Below are positions 1 to 9,858 of a stretch of 64,000 bases of DNA, piece after piece; the stretch's first letter is position 1, and every line of letters starts with the position of its first letter. Position numbers and translations under genes: made by a program. Origin of the DNA: an uncultured Thermomicrobiaceae bacterium. GTDB lineage: Bacteria; Chloroflexota; Chloroflexia; Thermomicrobiales; Thermomicrobiaceae. A model generated the notes under the pieces. It was not told the DNA's origin. It saw nothing but the letters and a program-made list of their open reading frames with translations, and ran no database searches. The stretch spans positions 124,001-188,000 of the forward strand of contig CALKCJ010000007.1 in NCBI GenBank assembly GCA_938082375.1, in the 5' to 3' direction.

Positions 1-129
1 CCAGTCTACGGCAAACGCCGCACCTCGAGGGCGAGACACAACGCCCGGTGGCGAGATCGAGCGGCACTGTCTCCCCCGGGACAAGACGCCTCGCCTACCG
101 GTGCCTGGAGACAGGCGCCGGAACAGTCA

Positions 130-612
130 GTGGCCGAGCGCGCATCCGGAGAGCGCGTGCAGGTCCGGCGGGCCGAGCCGGGCGAGGTGGAGGCACTGGC
201 CGCGCTCTCGCTGCGCTCAAAGGCATATTGGGGTTACGACGAGGCCTTCATGGTTGCTACCGCCCCCGAGCTAGCACTATCGCCCGAGCAGCTCGCGCGA
301 TACCCGGCCCACGTGCTGGAGGCAGAGGGCCGGCTGGCTGGCTTCTACCTGCTGGAGCCGGTGAACGAGCGCGAGGTGGAGCTGAGCGCGCTTTTCGTGG
401 AGCCGGATGCGATCGGCTGGGGCTACGGCCGCCGCCTGATGGAACACGCCATTGCCAGAGCGAAGCGCCTGGGTTTCCGCGCGATGCTGATCCCCAGCGA
501 CCCCAACGCGGAGCCGTTCTACCGGGCGATGGGCGCCGAGCCGATCGGCACGGTGCCCTCGGGCAGCATCCTCGGTCGCGAGTTGCCCCTGCTCCGGGTG
601 GACCTGGAGTAA
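130..612 (+). CDS. GNAT-family N-acetyltransferase
   Basis: Predicted 160-residue acetyl-CoA-dependent N-acyltransferase; the acceptor substrate is unknown. The acetyl-CoA loop (motif A) is visible as GWGYGRRL at about residues 96-103, after a beta strand with ALFVEPD, and the late YRAMGAEPIG segment (131-140) is typical of the GNAT C-terminal part. The start is a GTG; there is no good Shine-Dalgarno just upstream (a GGAG lies about 20 bp away), so the start is uncertain. It is the first gene of the window and stands alone. Function beyond the family level cannot be read from the sequence. Confidence 0.85.
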   Translation: MAERASGERVQVRRAEPGEVEALAALSLRSKAYWGYDEAFMVATAPELALSPEQLARYPAHVLEAEGRLAGFYLLEPVNEREVELSALFVEPDAIGWGYGRRLMEHAIARAKRLGFRAMLIPSDPNAEPFYRAMGAEPIGTVPSGSILGRELPLLRVDLE

Positions 613-705
613 GCGACACTCTCTCGCATACGTGACCAAAGCAGACGTCATCGTCTGACGCATACACTACCCGGCGTGGCCTTTCCAGCATCGAATGAAG
701 AACTC

Positions 706-734
706 TTGACACTGTATGACCGCCTGAATAGAGT
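706..734 (+). promoter_or_regulatory. Sigma70-type promoter before the small membrane protein
   Basis: TTGACA at 706-711, 17-bp spacer, TAGAGT at 729-734. A 10-bp palindrome GGTACGTACC (766-775) lies about 25 bp after the predicted transcription start. Confidence 0.55.
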
Positions 735-823
735 GTGAGCATCAGTGCAGTTGTTACAGATAGGGGGTACGTACCGGGCAAGAGACGCTCCTGTTCCTGG
801 TCCTCGGCGGAGTCGCTGGGCTG

Positions 824-1042
824 GTGGCCTATGTCGCGGTGTTTCGCAGTCTCCCACATAAGCCGTGGGGAATCGTGGGCGCTGTCGCTGTGGGTATCCT
901 TGGCGGTGTCATCGGGGGATGGTTGACCGAGTGGCTCGGTCTTGAGGCAGTCAACTGGGTCAGCTCTCTGGTGGTCGCCTTTGCCGGGGCCCTGTTGCTC
1001 CTCTGGCTGATCGTGCGCGTCCTACCGAAACAACCTGCCTGA
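824..1042 (+). CDS. Small membrane protein, GlsB/YeaQ/YmgE-like
   Basis: A 72-residue hydrophobic protein. It has a glycine-rich helix (GAVAVGILGGVIGGWL) and a C-terminal helix (SLVVAFAGALLLLWLIV), which match the last two membrane segments of the GlsB/YeaQ/YmgE (transglycosylase-associated) stress-protein family. The first membrane helix of the family also seems present, but upstream of this GTG: the frame reads LLFLVLGGVAGLVAYV from about 788, and no ATG, GTG or TTG lies between the stop at 761 and position 824. Either a rare start codon (CTG at 791 or ACG at 785) is used or the 5' end has been damaged. A good promoter (706-734) and an AGGGGG stretch (762-767) precede it. Confidence 0.6.
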   Translation: MAYVAVFRSLPHKPWGIVGAVAVGILGGVIGGWLTEWLGLEAVNWVSSLVVAFAGALLLLWLIVRVLPKQPA

Positions 1043-1308
1043 GCCCTGGACCGACAGGGAACGAGCTCACGGTGTTGGCGCGTATCGCGCGTTGTCCGCT
1101 CGCTGATTGACCGGTGTTGGCTTTCGGTCGATCGGCACACCGGTTCAGCCAGGGCGGAGCCGTTGGCATCCGCCGGAGTTTCTCACGGATCACTTACGAG
1201 GGCTGCTGGGTATTCGGCAGCTCGTAGACGCCGTAGCCCAGACGCTCTCAGAAGCATCGCATCTTTGGGACGCGAGGCAAGAACGGCGAGGGGGGCGTCT
1301 TTTCTGCC

Positions 1309-1710
1309 CTATTCAAGGGGCTGGCGGCCAAGGTAGCCCACGTCCAGCTCGTGCCAGTACTGGACCGTAGGCTCGTCGACCTTCCAGCATAGGTAGACCT
1401 CGCGGCCGTCCCGCAGGCTGGGAAAATCGACTAAGCCCAAGTCGACGTCTTTGACCTCGACCCCGAGCTCGTTGATCGCCCGAAGCTTCCGGCGGAGTGC
1501 CCGGGCCAGCTCGGTCAGCCGCCGCTCGTGCTCCAGCGCCTCAAGGGCATGACCGTTCTGCTGGATGAGCTGCACCAGTCGGCGTAGCGCCTCCACCTCG
1601 AGGTCGATCTGTTGCTTCTCGGCCTGCATCGCAGTCAACAGGCCGCGCAGCCGGGGAACGAGCGCCCGCGCCTCCTCGACCGTGAAGTATCTGGCGAAGC
1701 GCCTGCTCAT
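1309..1710 (-). CDS. DUF2203 family protein
   Basis: A 133-residue soluble protein of the DUF2203 family, whose function is unknown. The N-terminal half (residues 10-80) is a charged, probably coiled-coil helical pair. The C-terminal signature is well kept: GVEVKDVDLGLVDFP (83-97), GREVYLCWKVDEP (102-114) and YWHELDVGYLGRQPL (119-132). Length is normal for the family. It is transcribed opposite to its neighbours and appears to be a single-gene unit. Confidence 0.85.
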   Translation of the reverse strand: MSRRFARYFTVEEARALVPRLRGLLTAMQAEKQQIDLEVEALRRLVQLIQQNGHALEALEHERRLTELARALRRKLRAINELGVEVKDVDLGLVDFPSLRDGREVYLCWKVDEPTVQYWHELDVGYLGRQPLE

Positions 1711-1855
1711 CCCGGGCCTCCGGTCGCGACGAAGCCGGCTCGCTCTTGCGCGTCACCGGGTGTCCGGCCACACTCTAGGTCCAGTCTAGCACGGCCCCGC
1801 GCACTCGCCGTACCCGGGCGAGTGCAGCGGAAGGCATCGACGCGAGAGGGCAACA

Positions 1856-2782
1856 GTGAGCGATCCGGCAACCACGCCGGCGACCGAGACCCGGCCGCCG
1901 ACCACCACCGATCTGGTCGGGCATCTCCTGCTCACCTTCACCGCCCTCATGTGGGGAGCATCGTTCGTCGGCACAAAGCTCGTCATCGACGCGGTACCAC
2001 CCCTCAGTCTGGGGTTCATGCGGGCGGTACTGGCAAGCCTGCTGCTCGCTGCCTGTACCCGGCTCACCAGCCAGCGGCTGTCCATCTCCTGGGCCGAGTG
2101 GCGCTGGTTAGCCCTCCTCGGTGTGCTCGGGGTCGGCTACTTCTACATCGGGATCAACCTGGCGCTCGAGTGGACGACTGCGAGCACCGCCTCGCTCCTG
2201 ACCCTACCCTACCCGGTGATGACCGCGATCGGAGCACGACTCTTCCTCAAGGAAACGCTCGGCCCGCGGCGGATCGCGGGCATCGCCCTCGCACTGGCCG
2301 GCGCGACGGTGCTGACGCTAGCGACGACCAGAGAGGGCGTCGGCGGCGCCTGGATCGGCAACCTGCTGGCCTTCTCGACGACGTTCGCTTGGACGACCTA
2401 CACGCTGCTCGGCCGAGCGGTGCTGTCCCGCGTGTCGTCACTCGTCGCGACGACGCATATCATGACGGCCGGCGCGCTGGCCCTGCTGCCGCTCGCGCTG
2501 GTCGAACTGGCTGCAGGTAAGCTACCGCGCTTCACCGGTGAGTCGCTCGCTGTGACCGCCTTCCTCGGGTTGGCCTGCACCGGCGCGGCGTACCTCACCT
2601 GGAACCGAGGACTGGCGCTCCTAGGCGCCACCCGAGCTGCTGTTTACCTCTACGTGCAGCCGCTGGCGGTGATCCTACTGGCCATCCCGCTCCTGGGTGA
2701 GCGCCTGACGTTCCCCACCGTCACTGGCGGGCTGGTGTTGGTGCTGGGAACTTGGCTAGTCATGCACTCCGAGCGCCCGTAG
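1856..2782 (+). CDS. EamA-family (DMT) transporter
   Basis: A 308-residue integral membrane protein with about ten hydrophobic helices arranged as two EamA repeats (about residues 20-157 and 170-303), as in drug/metabolite exporters of the DMT superfamily. Typical features are the FTALMWGASFVGTKLVI opening and, near the end, YVQPLAVILLAIPLLGERL. The GTG start follows a GAGAGGG Shine-Dalgarno. The substrate cannot be predicted; relatives export amino acids, purines or other metabolites. It appears monocistronic. Confidence 0.85.
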   Translation: MSDPATTPATETRPPTTTDLVGHLLLTFTALMWGASFVGTKLVIDAVPPLSLGFMRAVLASLLLAACTRLTSQRLSISWAEWRWLALLGVLGVGYFYIGINLALEWTTASTASLLTLPYPVMTAIGARLFLKETLGPRRIAGIALALAGATVLTLATTREGVGGAWIGNLLAFSTTFAWTTYTLLGRAVLSRVSSLVATTHIMTAGALALLPLALVELAAGKLPRFTGESLAVTAFLGLACTGAAYLTWNRGLALLGATRAAVYLYVQPLAVILLAIPLLGERLTFPTVTGGLVLVLGTWLVMHSERP

Positions 2783-4122
<1,340 letters not shown>

Positions 4123-4149
4123 GCTGCGCGGCGGTCAGTGGCCTCAGCC

Positions 4150-5934
4150 TCAGAACGGCAAGCCGCCCTCGTCCGGGGCAGCGGCCCCAGCCGACCAGGG
4201 ACGGTACTCCCACAGCTCGTCTGCGAAGCCGTCCAGGAGCGGCGATGCGCCAGCAGCGGGACGGGCGACAGCGAGCGAGCGCGCGGCCCGGCTCATCGCC
4301 ACATACGCCACCCGGCTCCAGGACTCGGCGCTCTCCCGCGCCTCTTCCGATGATACCTGGCTCCAGCCGACCGGAGGCGGCTGCCAATCGGGCAAGAACA
4401 CGATGACAAGGTCGAACTCCAGCCCTTTCGCGTTGTGCCAGGTAAGTACCTTCACACTGTTCGCGTTCGTGACCGCACGGCCATGCACGACGAGCTCGTT
4501 CGGCTCACCGTGCAGGTGCAGTGCCGTCGACATATCGGCCGCGTAACGGTTGGTCGGCGCGAGCACCGCGCAGCGGCCCGCCGGAACTTTGAGGAACCCG
4601 CGCTGCTCCCGTAGCGCCTCGACGAGGGGGAACGACCAGGCTTGCACACGCGTGGGAGGGTCGTCCCCCAGCGGGAGCTCGGCGTCCCAGCCTTCGACCA
4701 GGGCGAGCAGCGGCCTGGCCTTCCCGGCGCGTTTCCGATGCGCCTCCACCGGGTCCCCGTCGGCTGCGCTGCCCGGCATGTAGTCCCGATACACCCTGGC
4801 GGCCCCGACGATCTCCGGTGGACAGCGGTGGCCGGTTGCGAGCTTCAGGTGGACACCGTGGCGGAATTCCTGCTCCAGGAGCTTCCAGCGGAACGTCCGC
4901 TGGTAGAGCGACTGGCCAGTGTCGCCAGCGAGCACGAGGAAGCGCTGGTCGCGGCACAGCTCCGCCAGCAGCCGCACCCCGACGAGGTCGAAGTCCTGCA
5001 CCTCGTCGGCAACGACCGCGTCGTAGCGCTCCGCGCCCGGGTCGGCGCGCAGGAGGTCGAGCGCGTGCTGGCGCCGCTGGCCGGCGAGGGCGGCACCGTC
5101 CTGGAGCAGCAGGCCGCTGAAGTGCTCATAGATCCGCCAGACCGCCCGGCGCTGGTTCTCGTTCAGCGGTACACACCGGCCGGTGCGGTCAGTCTCCAGG
5201 TACTCGTCGACGGCGCGCAGCCCGCGCCCGACGATGACCTCCTCGATCTCGTCGATGAGATAGCCGTCGCTGACCCCTCGGAGGCTCGCAGCGAGGCGCC
5301 GATCCTGGTCGGCCGTCGGGCTCAGCGGCCGTGAGAACGTCTCCGAGCGAGCCTGCCGGAAGAGCGCTCGCTTCGCCTGCTCTTGGATCAGTTGGGCGCT
5401 ATCGTCGCTCCAGAGCCGCTGCACTTCCTGATCCAGTGTCACGACACGGACTGCAAACCGGTCGCGAGACTCCAGCACCCATCGCAGGATGTGCTCGGCT
5501 GCGGCTGCCAGCGTACGCGTGAAGGTGACGTACAGGAGGCGCGGGTCGCGGATACCGTCAGCCCGCAGGCGCTCGAGCAGCGCCCCCACCGCGTACAACG
5601 CGACCACGATCTTCCCGGTACCGGGCCCGCCGCTGACGATGAACGGCCCCCGACGGCTCCGGATCTGGTCGAGCACGTCGCACTGCCGCGGGTCGAGGTC
5701 GAGCTGTTGGCAGCCACGGCCGGCGAGCAGCGCGGCGAGTGTCACACCCTCCTCGAGCAGGAAGGTGGACTGGTCGAGGAGCGGATCGAGCGGCTGGCCA
5801 CAGACCGCGTCGAGCAGGCGCTGTGCCTGCCGCTCGGGGAGAGTGGACAGCACCGCGATCAGCCCATCCTCGGTCGTGCACTCCAGCAGCGACGGCCAGT
5901 ACTTGCGCTCGATGTGCAGCCGCTCCAGCAGCAC
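4150..5934 (-). CDS. UvrD/Rep-like superfamily-1 helicase with altered Walker A
   Basis: A 594-residue SF1A helicase-like protein. Motifs in order: Q-like LDPRQCDVL (80-88), Walker A SGGPGTGKI (101-109), motif Ia TFTRTLA, Walker B-type DEVQD, motif III LAGDTGQSLYQ, motif V HNAKGLEFDLV and motif VI YVAMSRA. The residue after the Walker A Lys is Ile109 instead of Thr/Ser, which normally holds Mg2+ (codon ATC, one change from ACC), so ATP hydrolysis may be impaired. The first ~75 residues match the middle of known RelE-helicase fusion proteins; here the RelE-like part lies just upstream as a separate, frameshifted gene (5968-6424). It is convergent with gmd, 27 bp away. DNA repair or RNA-linked roles are both possible. 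Confidence 0.85.
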   Translation of the reverse strand: MLLERLHIERKYWPSLLECTTEDGLIAVLSTLPERQAQRLLDAVCGQPLDPLLDQSTFLLEEGVTLAALLAGRGCQQLDLDPRQCDVLDQIRSRRGPFIVSGGPGTGKIVVALYAVGALLERLRADGIRDPRLLYVTFTRTLAAAAEHILRWVLESRDRFAVRVVTLDQEVQRLWSDDSAQLIQEQAKRALFRQARSETFSRPLSPTADQDRRLAASLRGVSDGYLIDEIEEVIVGRGLRAVDEYLETDRTGRCVPLNENQRRAVWRIYEHFSGLLLQDGAALAGQRRQHALDLLRADPGAERYDAVVADEVQDFDLVGVRLLAELCRDQRFLVLAGDTGQSLYQRTFRWKLLEQEFRHGVHLKLATGHRCPPEIVGAARVYRDYMPGSAADGDPVEAHRKRAGKARPLLALVEGWDAELPLGDDPPTRVQAWSFPLVEALREQRGFLKVPAGRCAVLAPTNRYAADMSTALHLHGEPNELVVHGRAVTNANSVKVLTWHNAKGLEFDLVIVFLPDWQPPPVGWSQVSSEEARESAESWSRVAYVAMSRAARSLAVARPAAGASPLLDGFADELWEYRPWSAGAAAPDEGGLPF

Positions 5935-5967
5935 TTCGGTGATGGTGCGCAGCCGCGGGCGAGCCTC

Positions 5968-6424
5968 CTAGGGCGCTTGCTCGCCAGCGACGTCCTCTTT
6001 ATTCGGCATATCACCCCCGGGTGCCCTCTCTCCCGGGACGATGCCTGCATAAGCGTCCGTCTGCTCAGCCTCGTCGCCGTCCGCCAGGCGCTCGGCCAGC
6101 TCCTCAGCCTCCGGATCCTCGATCAACACGATGTAGTCGCCACTGTCCGGGAGCTGTTCCTGCCGGTAGGCGTCTCGCCGGTGCTCGACGGCGAGGAGAT
6201 CCACGCCGCAGTCGCGGATGCGGTGAAAGACCCGGTATTTGTTGACCCTGAGCCGGTAGACGTCGGGGGTAACACTCGAGGCGCTGCTTGTGAAACCCGT
6301 CCGAATGCGGGTTGTCCCGAAGCTCGCGTGTCCGCCGCTCGATCTGGTGCTGCGTATTAGGGGATAACGAGAGCATCTGGCGGAGAAAGGTATGCGTGAA
6401 GCGTAACTGGTAGCGATCGCACAT
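5968..6424 (-). pseudogene. RelE/ParE-like toxin-domain gene, frameshifted
   Basis: Two overlapping frames together spell one RelE-like protein. The first frame starts at an ATG with a GGGGAGG Shine-Dalgarno and reads YQLRFTHTFLRQML to HKQRLE; about 6274 the sense continues in another frame as VTPDVYRLRVNKYRVF and LLAVEHRRDAYR, the family's usual C-terminal core, and then an acidic tail to the stop at 5968. One extra base (or two missing) explains the break. The helicase follows after 33 bp on the same strand, so the pair looks like a split version of a known RelE-helicase fusion. A sequencing error or a programmed frameshift is also possible. Confidence 0.6.
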
Positions 6425-6745
6425 CGGTGGCCTCCCCGAACTAAGTCGAAAGGGCTTTCCTGCCGGGGCTCGGTTCAATCGATGATACGCTCAGTCTCGG
6501 GGCGGCTCGACTAGACTGTCAAGATGTACGGACGACAAGACGCGAGCTCCCCCCTTAAACCAGCGCGGGGAGGAAGTCAGGGAAGGCTCAGACGCCCGAA
6601 CGATTGCCGACTCACTAGCAGCAAACGGGCGTGGTCCTCGATAGGCTGAGAAGTATGCTGGAAAAACCGATCCCGGGGCGGCTCTCGGAGCCTGTGTGGC
6701 CAGAGGGCAGCAGATACGGTACAGTATCGCATTGGTGGAGGGAAG
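6425..6745. other. Divergent intergenic region, RelE-like gene / FecCD importer
   Basis: About 320 bp between divergent genes. I looked for a cobalamin or other riboswitch and found no convincing match. A short inverted repeat, GATAC-N6-GTATC (6713-6728), lies just before the importer's start and could be an operator. TTGACA occurs on the minus strand near 6520 but without a fitting -10. Confidence 0.3.
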
Positions 6746-7870
6746 ATGCCGCGCGCAGTTGGACGAACGAGCCATGTCGGGAATGAGACAAGCCTCAGGA
6801 GTGCTTCGACTACGGCGGCAGATCAGCCTTCTGCGCGCGCAACTGGGCGGGCGATTCCACGGACCAGCTTCAGTGCAGTGCGCCGCCTGGCGGTTCTGCT
6901 GGTGCTGCTCCTCGCACTGGGGTTTACCTCCTTGCTTATCGGCCGGTATCCGATTAGCCCATCGGCCGTGCTGGGCATCCTGGCCTCGGCCCTTTTGCCG
7001 ACCACGTCGACCGCGCCCGCCACGATGGTTACGGTCGTGTTGGACGTCCGTGTCCCGCGCGTCGTGGCTGGGGTGGTCGTTGGCGGCGCACTGGCAGCCG
7101 CGGGCGCAGCCTACCAGAGCCTTTTCAAGAACCCACTCGCCTCGCCTGGCCTGCTCGGCGTCACCTCCGGCGCCGGGTTCGGCGCGGCGCTGGCCTTGCT
7201 CCTCGGCCTGCCTTGGATAGCCGTGCAGACGTCAGCCTTCACCTTCGGCCTGTTGGCCGTCGCCACTGCTTACCTCGTCGCACGCTGGCTGGGTAACGGG
7301 TCACTGGTCATTTTGATCCTCGCCGGAGTGGTGATCTCTGCCTTCTTTCAGGCCCTGATCTCGATCACGCAGTATCTCGCCGACCCTCTGACCACGCTGC
7401 CGTCCATTACCTTCTGGCTCATGGGTGGACTGGGGAAAGTGACCCAGCGTGACGTGCTTGCACTGGTGCCGATCTCAGTCGGCCTCTTCGTCCTCCTGGC
7501 GCTCCGCTGGCGGGTTAACGTGTTGTCACTCGGCGACGAGGAAGCGATGGCCCTGGGAATCGATCTTACTCGCACGCGCCTGATCGTCGTCCTCAGCGCG
7601 ACGTTGATGACCGCAGCCGCAGTCAGCCTCAGCGGGATCATCGGCTGGGTCGGGCTGGTGGTGCCACACCTGGCGCGCGCCGTCGTCGGGCCAAATTTCC
7701 CGGCGCTTCTCCCAGCCTCGTTTCTGCTCGGCGGTTCCTTCCTCGTCGCTATCGACACCGTCGCACGAAGCGCCACCAGCGCGGAGATCCCTCTGGGTAT
7801 CCTCACCGCACTCATCGGGGCACCGTTCTTTATCGCGCTGCTGGCCCGTGCACGCCAGGGCTGGGTATGA
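6746..7870 (+). CDS. FecCD-type ABC transporter permease
   Basis: A 374-residue polytopic permease of the BtuC/FecCD/FhuB family, which moves iron-siderophores, heme, cobalamin or similar chelates across the membrane. After a ~45-residue polar N-terminus come about ten helices. Family hallmarks include RVPRVVAGVVVGGALAAAG (helix 2 region), NPLASPGLLGVTSGAGFGA, the coupling-helix region around LGIDLTRTR, and GIIGWVGLVVPHLAR near the end. The ATG has a GGAGGGAAG Shine-Dalgarno. It overlaps the next gene by 4 bp (ATGA), so permease and ATPase are translationally coupled. Confidence 0.92.
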   Translation: MPRAVGRTSHVGNETSLRSASTTAADQPSARATGRAIPRTSFSAVRRLAVLLVLLLALGFTSLLIGRYPISPSAVLGILASALLPTTSTAPATMVTVVLDVRVPRVVAGVVVGGALAAAGAAYQSLFKNPLASPGLLGVTSGAGFGAALALLLGLPWIAVQTSAFTFGLLAVATAYLVARWLGNGSLVILILAGVVISAFFQALISITQYLADPLTTLPSITFWLMGGLGKVTQRDVLALVPISVGLFVLLALRWRVNVLSLGDEEAMALGIDLTRTRLIVVLSATLMTAAAVSLSGIIGWVGLVVPHLARAVVGPNFPALLPASFLLGGSFLVAIDTVARSATSAEIPLGILTALIGAPFFIALLARARQGWV

Positions 7871-8655
7871 TGCTCACGGTCGACTGGCTCGAGTTCGGGT
7901 ATCCGGGACGCAGCTTGGTGCTCAATGGCATCTCGCTCAAAGTGTGCCCCGGGGAAACGCTCGCGATCCTCGGCCCCAACGGGTCAGGCAAGACGACGGT
8001 GCTCCGCTGCCTCCTGGGCATGAACCGGTCGTATCGCGGAACCATCCGGCTGGACGGCCATGACCTGCGGACGCTCCCCCGCGCTGAGGTGGCCCGGCGC
8101 GTGGCATACGTTCCACAGATGACCAACCTGGTCTTCCCATTCACGGTCTTCGACGTCGTCCTAATGGGGCGCACGCCGCACCTCAAGCCGTTCGGCACAC
8201 CGGCCCGGCGCGACCACGAGCTGGCCTGGGAAGCCCTGGAGCGCGTCGGCATCGCTCACCTCTCCAAACACGCGCTCAGCGAGGTGAGCGGTGGCGAGCG
8301 GCAGCTTGTGCTCATTGCCCGCGCCCTGGCGCAGCAGTCCCGCTACCTCCTCCTCGACGAGCCGACGGCCAACCTCGACTTCGGCAACCAGGTGCGAGTG
8401 CTCGAGATCATTCGTACCCTCGCGCGCGATGGCTTTGGCGTGCTGATGACGACTCATTTCCCCGACCATGTGTTTCTCGCCTGCACCCGCGTGGCCCTCT
8501 TGAAGGGTGGCCGTATCCAGGCGAGTGGGACACCAGACGAAGTCGTCAGCGACGAGCAGCTCAGCGAGCTGTACGCGGTGCCGATCCATGTCGCCAGTGT
8601 GCCAATGGGAGATGGGCGACACTCAATGAAAGTGTGCTTACCTGTATTTCGCTGA
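7867..8655 (+). CDS. ABC transporter ATPase (iron/cobalamin type)
   Basis: A 262-residue ATPase partner of the preceding FecCD permease. Walker A GPNGSGKTT (36-44), signature VSGGERQ (140-146), Walker B LLLDEP (161-166) and an H-loop TTHFPDH are all intact. The order permease-ATPase-binding protein and the close spacing (4-bp overlap upstream, 19 bp downstream) mark one operon. Two ATG codons in tandem could both serve as start. Confidence 0.92.
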   Translation: MMLTVDWLEFGYPGRSLVLNGISLKVCPGETLAILGPNGSGKTTVLRCLLGMNRSYRGTIRLDGHDLRTLPRAEVARRVAYVPQMTNLVFPFTVFDVVLMGRTPHLKPFGTPARRDHELAWEALERVGIAHLSKHALSEVSGGERQLVLIARALAQQSRYLLLDEPTANLDFGNQVRVLEIIRTLARDGFGVLMTTHFPDHVFLACTRVALLKGGRIQASGTPDEVVSDEQLSELYAVPIHVASVPMGDGRHSMKVCLPVFR

Positions 8656-8674
8656 AAGCTGAAAGGGGGAAGTT

Positions 8675-9775
8675 GTGGGCTTCGGTGACCTCCGGATCCG
8701 GCCACGACCGTCAGTGCTCCTTGCGCTCCTCGTGGCTGCGTTTACGCTGGCCGCTTGCCAGTCCGGGGCGTTGTCGAACCAGGGTGCAGCCCCGCAGAGC
8801 TCTCCCCAGGCTGGGAGCATTCCGGAACCGGGAAAACTGGTGACCGATTTCGCCGGCCGGCAGGTCGCGGTGCCGGCAACGATCGAGCGCGTGGTCACGA
8901 TCGGCTCGCTGCCGGTCGTCAATAGCTTCGTGTTCGCCATGGGGTACGGCGACAAGATCGTCAACGGGCTGCCCCAGCGCTTCGACCCCACGCGGTACAA
9001 GTACCACTTTCTGTTCGGCCCAAAGATTGCCAGCTCGCCGATCATGGAGGGGCCAGACTATACGCCGAACATCGAAGAGATCTTGCGGGCACGGCCGGAC
9101 GTAATCCTGACGATGCAGGACGTGGTCATCCAGCCGCTTGAGCAGCGCGGGCTACCAGTCATCTACCTTCAGTGGCGGGAACCCGAAGATATCCGCCAGG
9201 TGATCCGCTTGCTCGGAGAGGTGTTCGGAGAGCAGGACCGGGCGGAAGCCTACGTAGCCTACTTCGACGAAACAGTCCAGCGGGTGCAGCGGCGCGTGGC
9301 GGACATCCCTGAGGACAAGCGTGTCACGGTGCTCTACATCGATCCGCAGACGATGGCCAACACCCACCTTATCACCGAGTGGTGGATCGAGGCAGCGGGC
9401 GGGATCAGCGTGACCAAGCCTATCCACCGCAGCGAGAGCGTCTCGGTCACGCTCGAGCAGGTACTGGCCTGGAATCCTGACGTGATCGTCGTTCGGACGA
9501 AAAAGGACGCTGAACTGCTGCGCAGCGACGAGCGGTTCGCCTCGCTCCGGGCCGTGCAGTCCGGCCGCGTCCACGTGACGCCGACCGGCGCGCACCTCTG
9601 GGCACACCGCACGAGCGAGCAGCCCTTGACCGTGCTCTGGGCTGCCCAGACGTTCTATCCCGATCGTTTCACCGATCTCGACCTCGCTGAGGAGGCGCGC
9701 TCCTTCTACGCTCGCTTTTACGACACGGAGCTGACCGAGGAGCAGATCGCCGAGATCTTGGCCAGTGGGATGTAG
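8675..9775 (+). CDS. Metal/cofactor-chelate ABC substrate-binding lipoprotein
   Basis: A 366-residue TroA/BtuF-like (peripla_BP_2) binding protein of the FecCD importer. A lipoprotein signal peptide ends at LAAC with Cys28 as the lipid-anchored residue, followed by a Ser/Gln/Pro-rich linker. The mature part has the usual opening VTDFAGRQVAVPATIERVV and NIEEILRARPDVILT, where the family has its conserved NxExIxxLxPDLV segment. GTG start with an AAAGGGGGA Shine-Dalgarno. The specific ligand (siderophore, heme, cobalamin, molybdate) cannot be told from the sequence. Confidence 0.9.
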   Translation: MGFGDLRIRPRPSVLLALLVAAFTLAACQSGALSNQGAAPQSSPQAGSIPEPGKLVTDFAGRQVAVPATIERVVTIGSLPVVNSFVFAMGYGDKIVNGLPQRFDPTRYKYHFLFGPKIASSPIMEGPDYTPNIEEILRARPDVILTMQDVVIQPLEQRGLPVIYLQWREPEDIRQVIRLLGEVFGEQDRAEAYVAYFDETVQRVQRRVADIPEDKRVTVLYIDPQTMANTHLITEWWIEAAGGISVTKPIHRSESVSVTLEQVLAWNPDVIVVRTKKDAELLRSDERFASLRAVQSGRVHVTPTGAHLWAHRTSEQPLTVLWAAQTFYPDRFTDLDLAEEARSFYARFYDTELTEEQIAEILASGM

Positions 9776-9778
9776 GCG

Positions 9779-9812
9779 CGAGAGGCAGCGCCAATTTGTG
9801 CGCTGCCTCTCG
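9779..9812 (+). terminator. Hairpin at the end of the importer operon
   Basis: Perfect 13-bp inverted repeat, CGAGAGGCAGCGC with an 8-nt loop, beginning 4 bp after the binding-protein stop codon. There is no T-run after it, so it may protect the mRNA end or act with a weak U-tract. It also faces the aldehyde dehydrogenase gene coming from the other strand. Confidence 0.6.
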
Positions 9813-9858
9813 GCAGGCAACCTATCCTGCGTGCGCGGCGCTCGCGGGCGCTAGTGAC

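Noticed and set aside
1043-1308. Small gene between the membrane protein and DUF2203
   Set aside because: The only ORF (1107-1370) has no start with a Shine-Dalgarno, overlaps the DUF2203 gene and shows no recognisable features.
6479-6745. Cobalamin or other riboswitch before the FecCD importer
   Set aside because: A GGAAGTCAGGGAAGG stretch looked suggestive, but the conserved cobalamin core and P-stems are not there.
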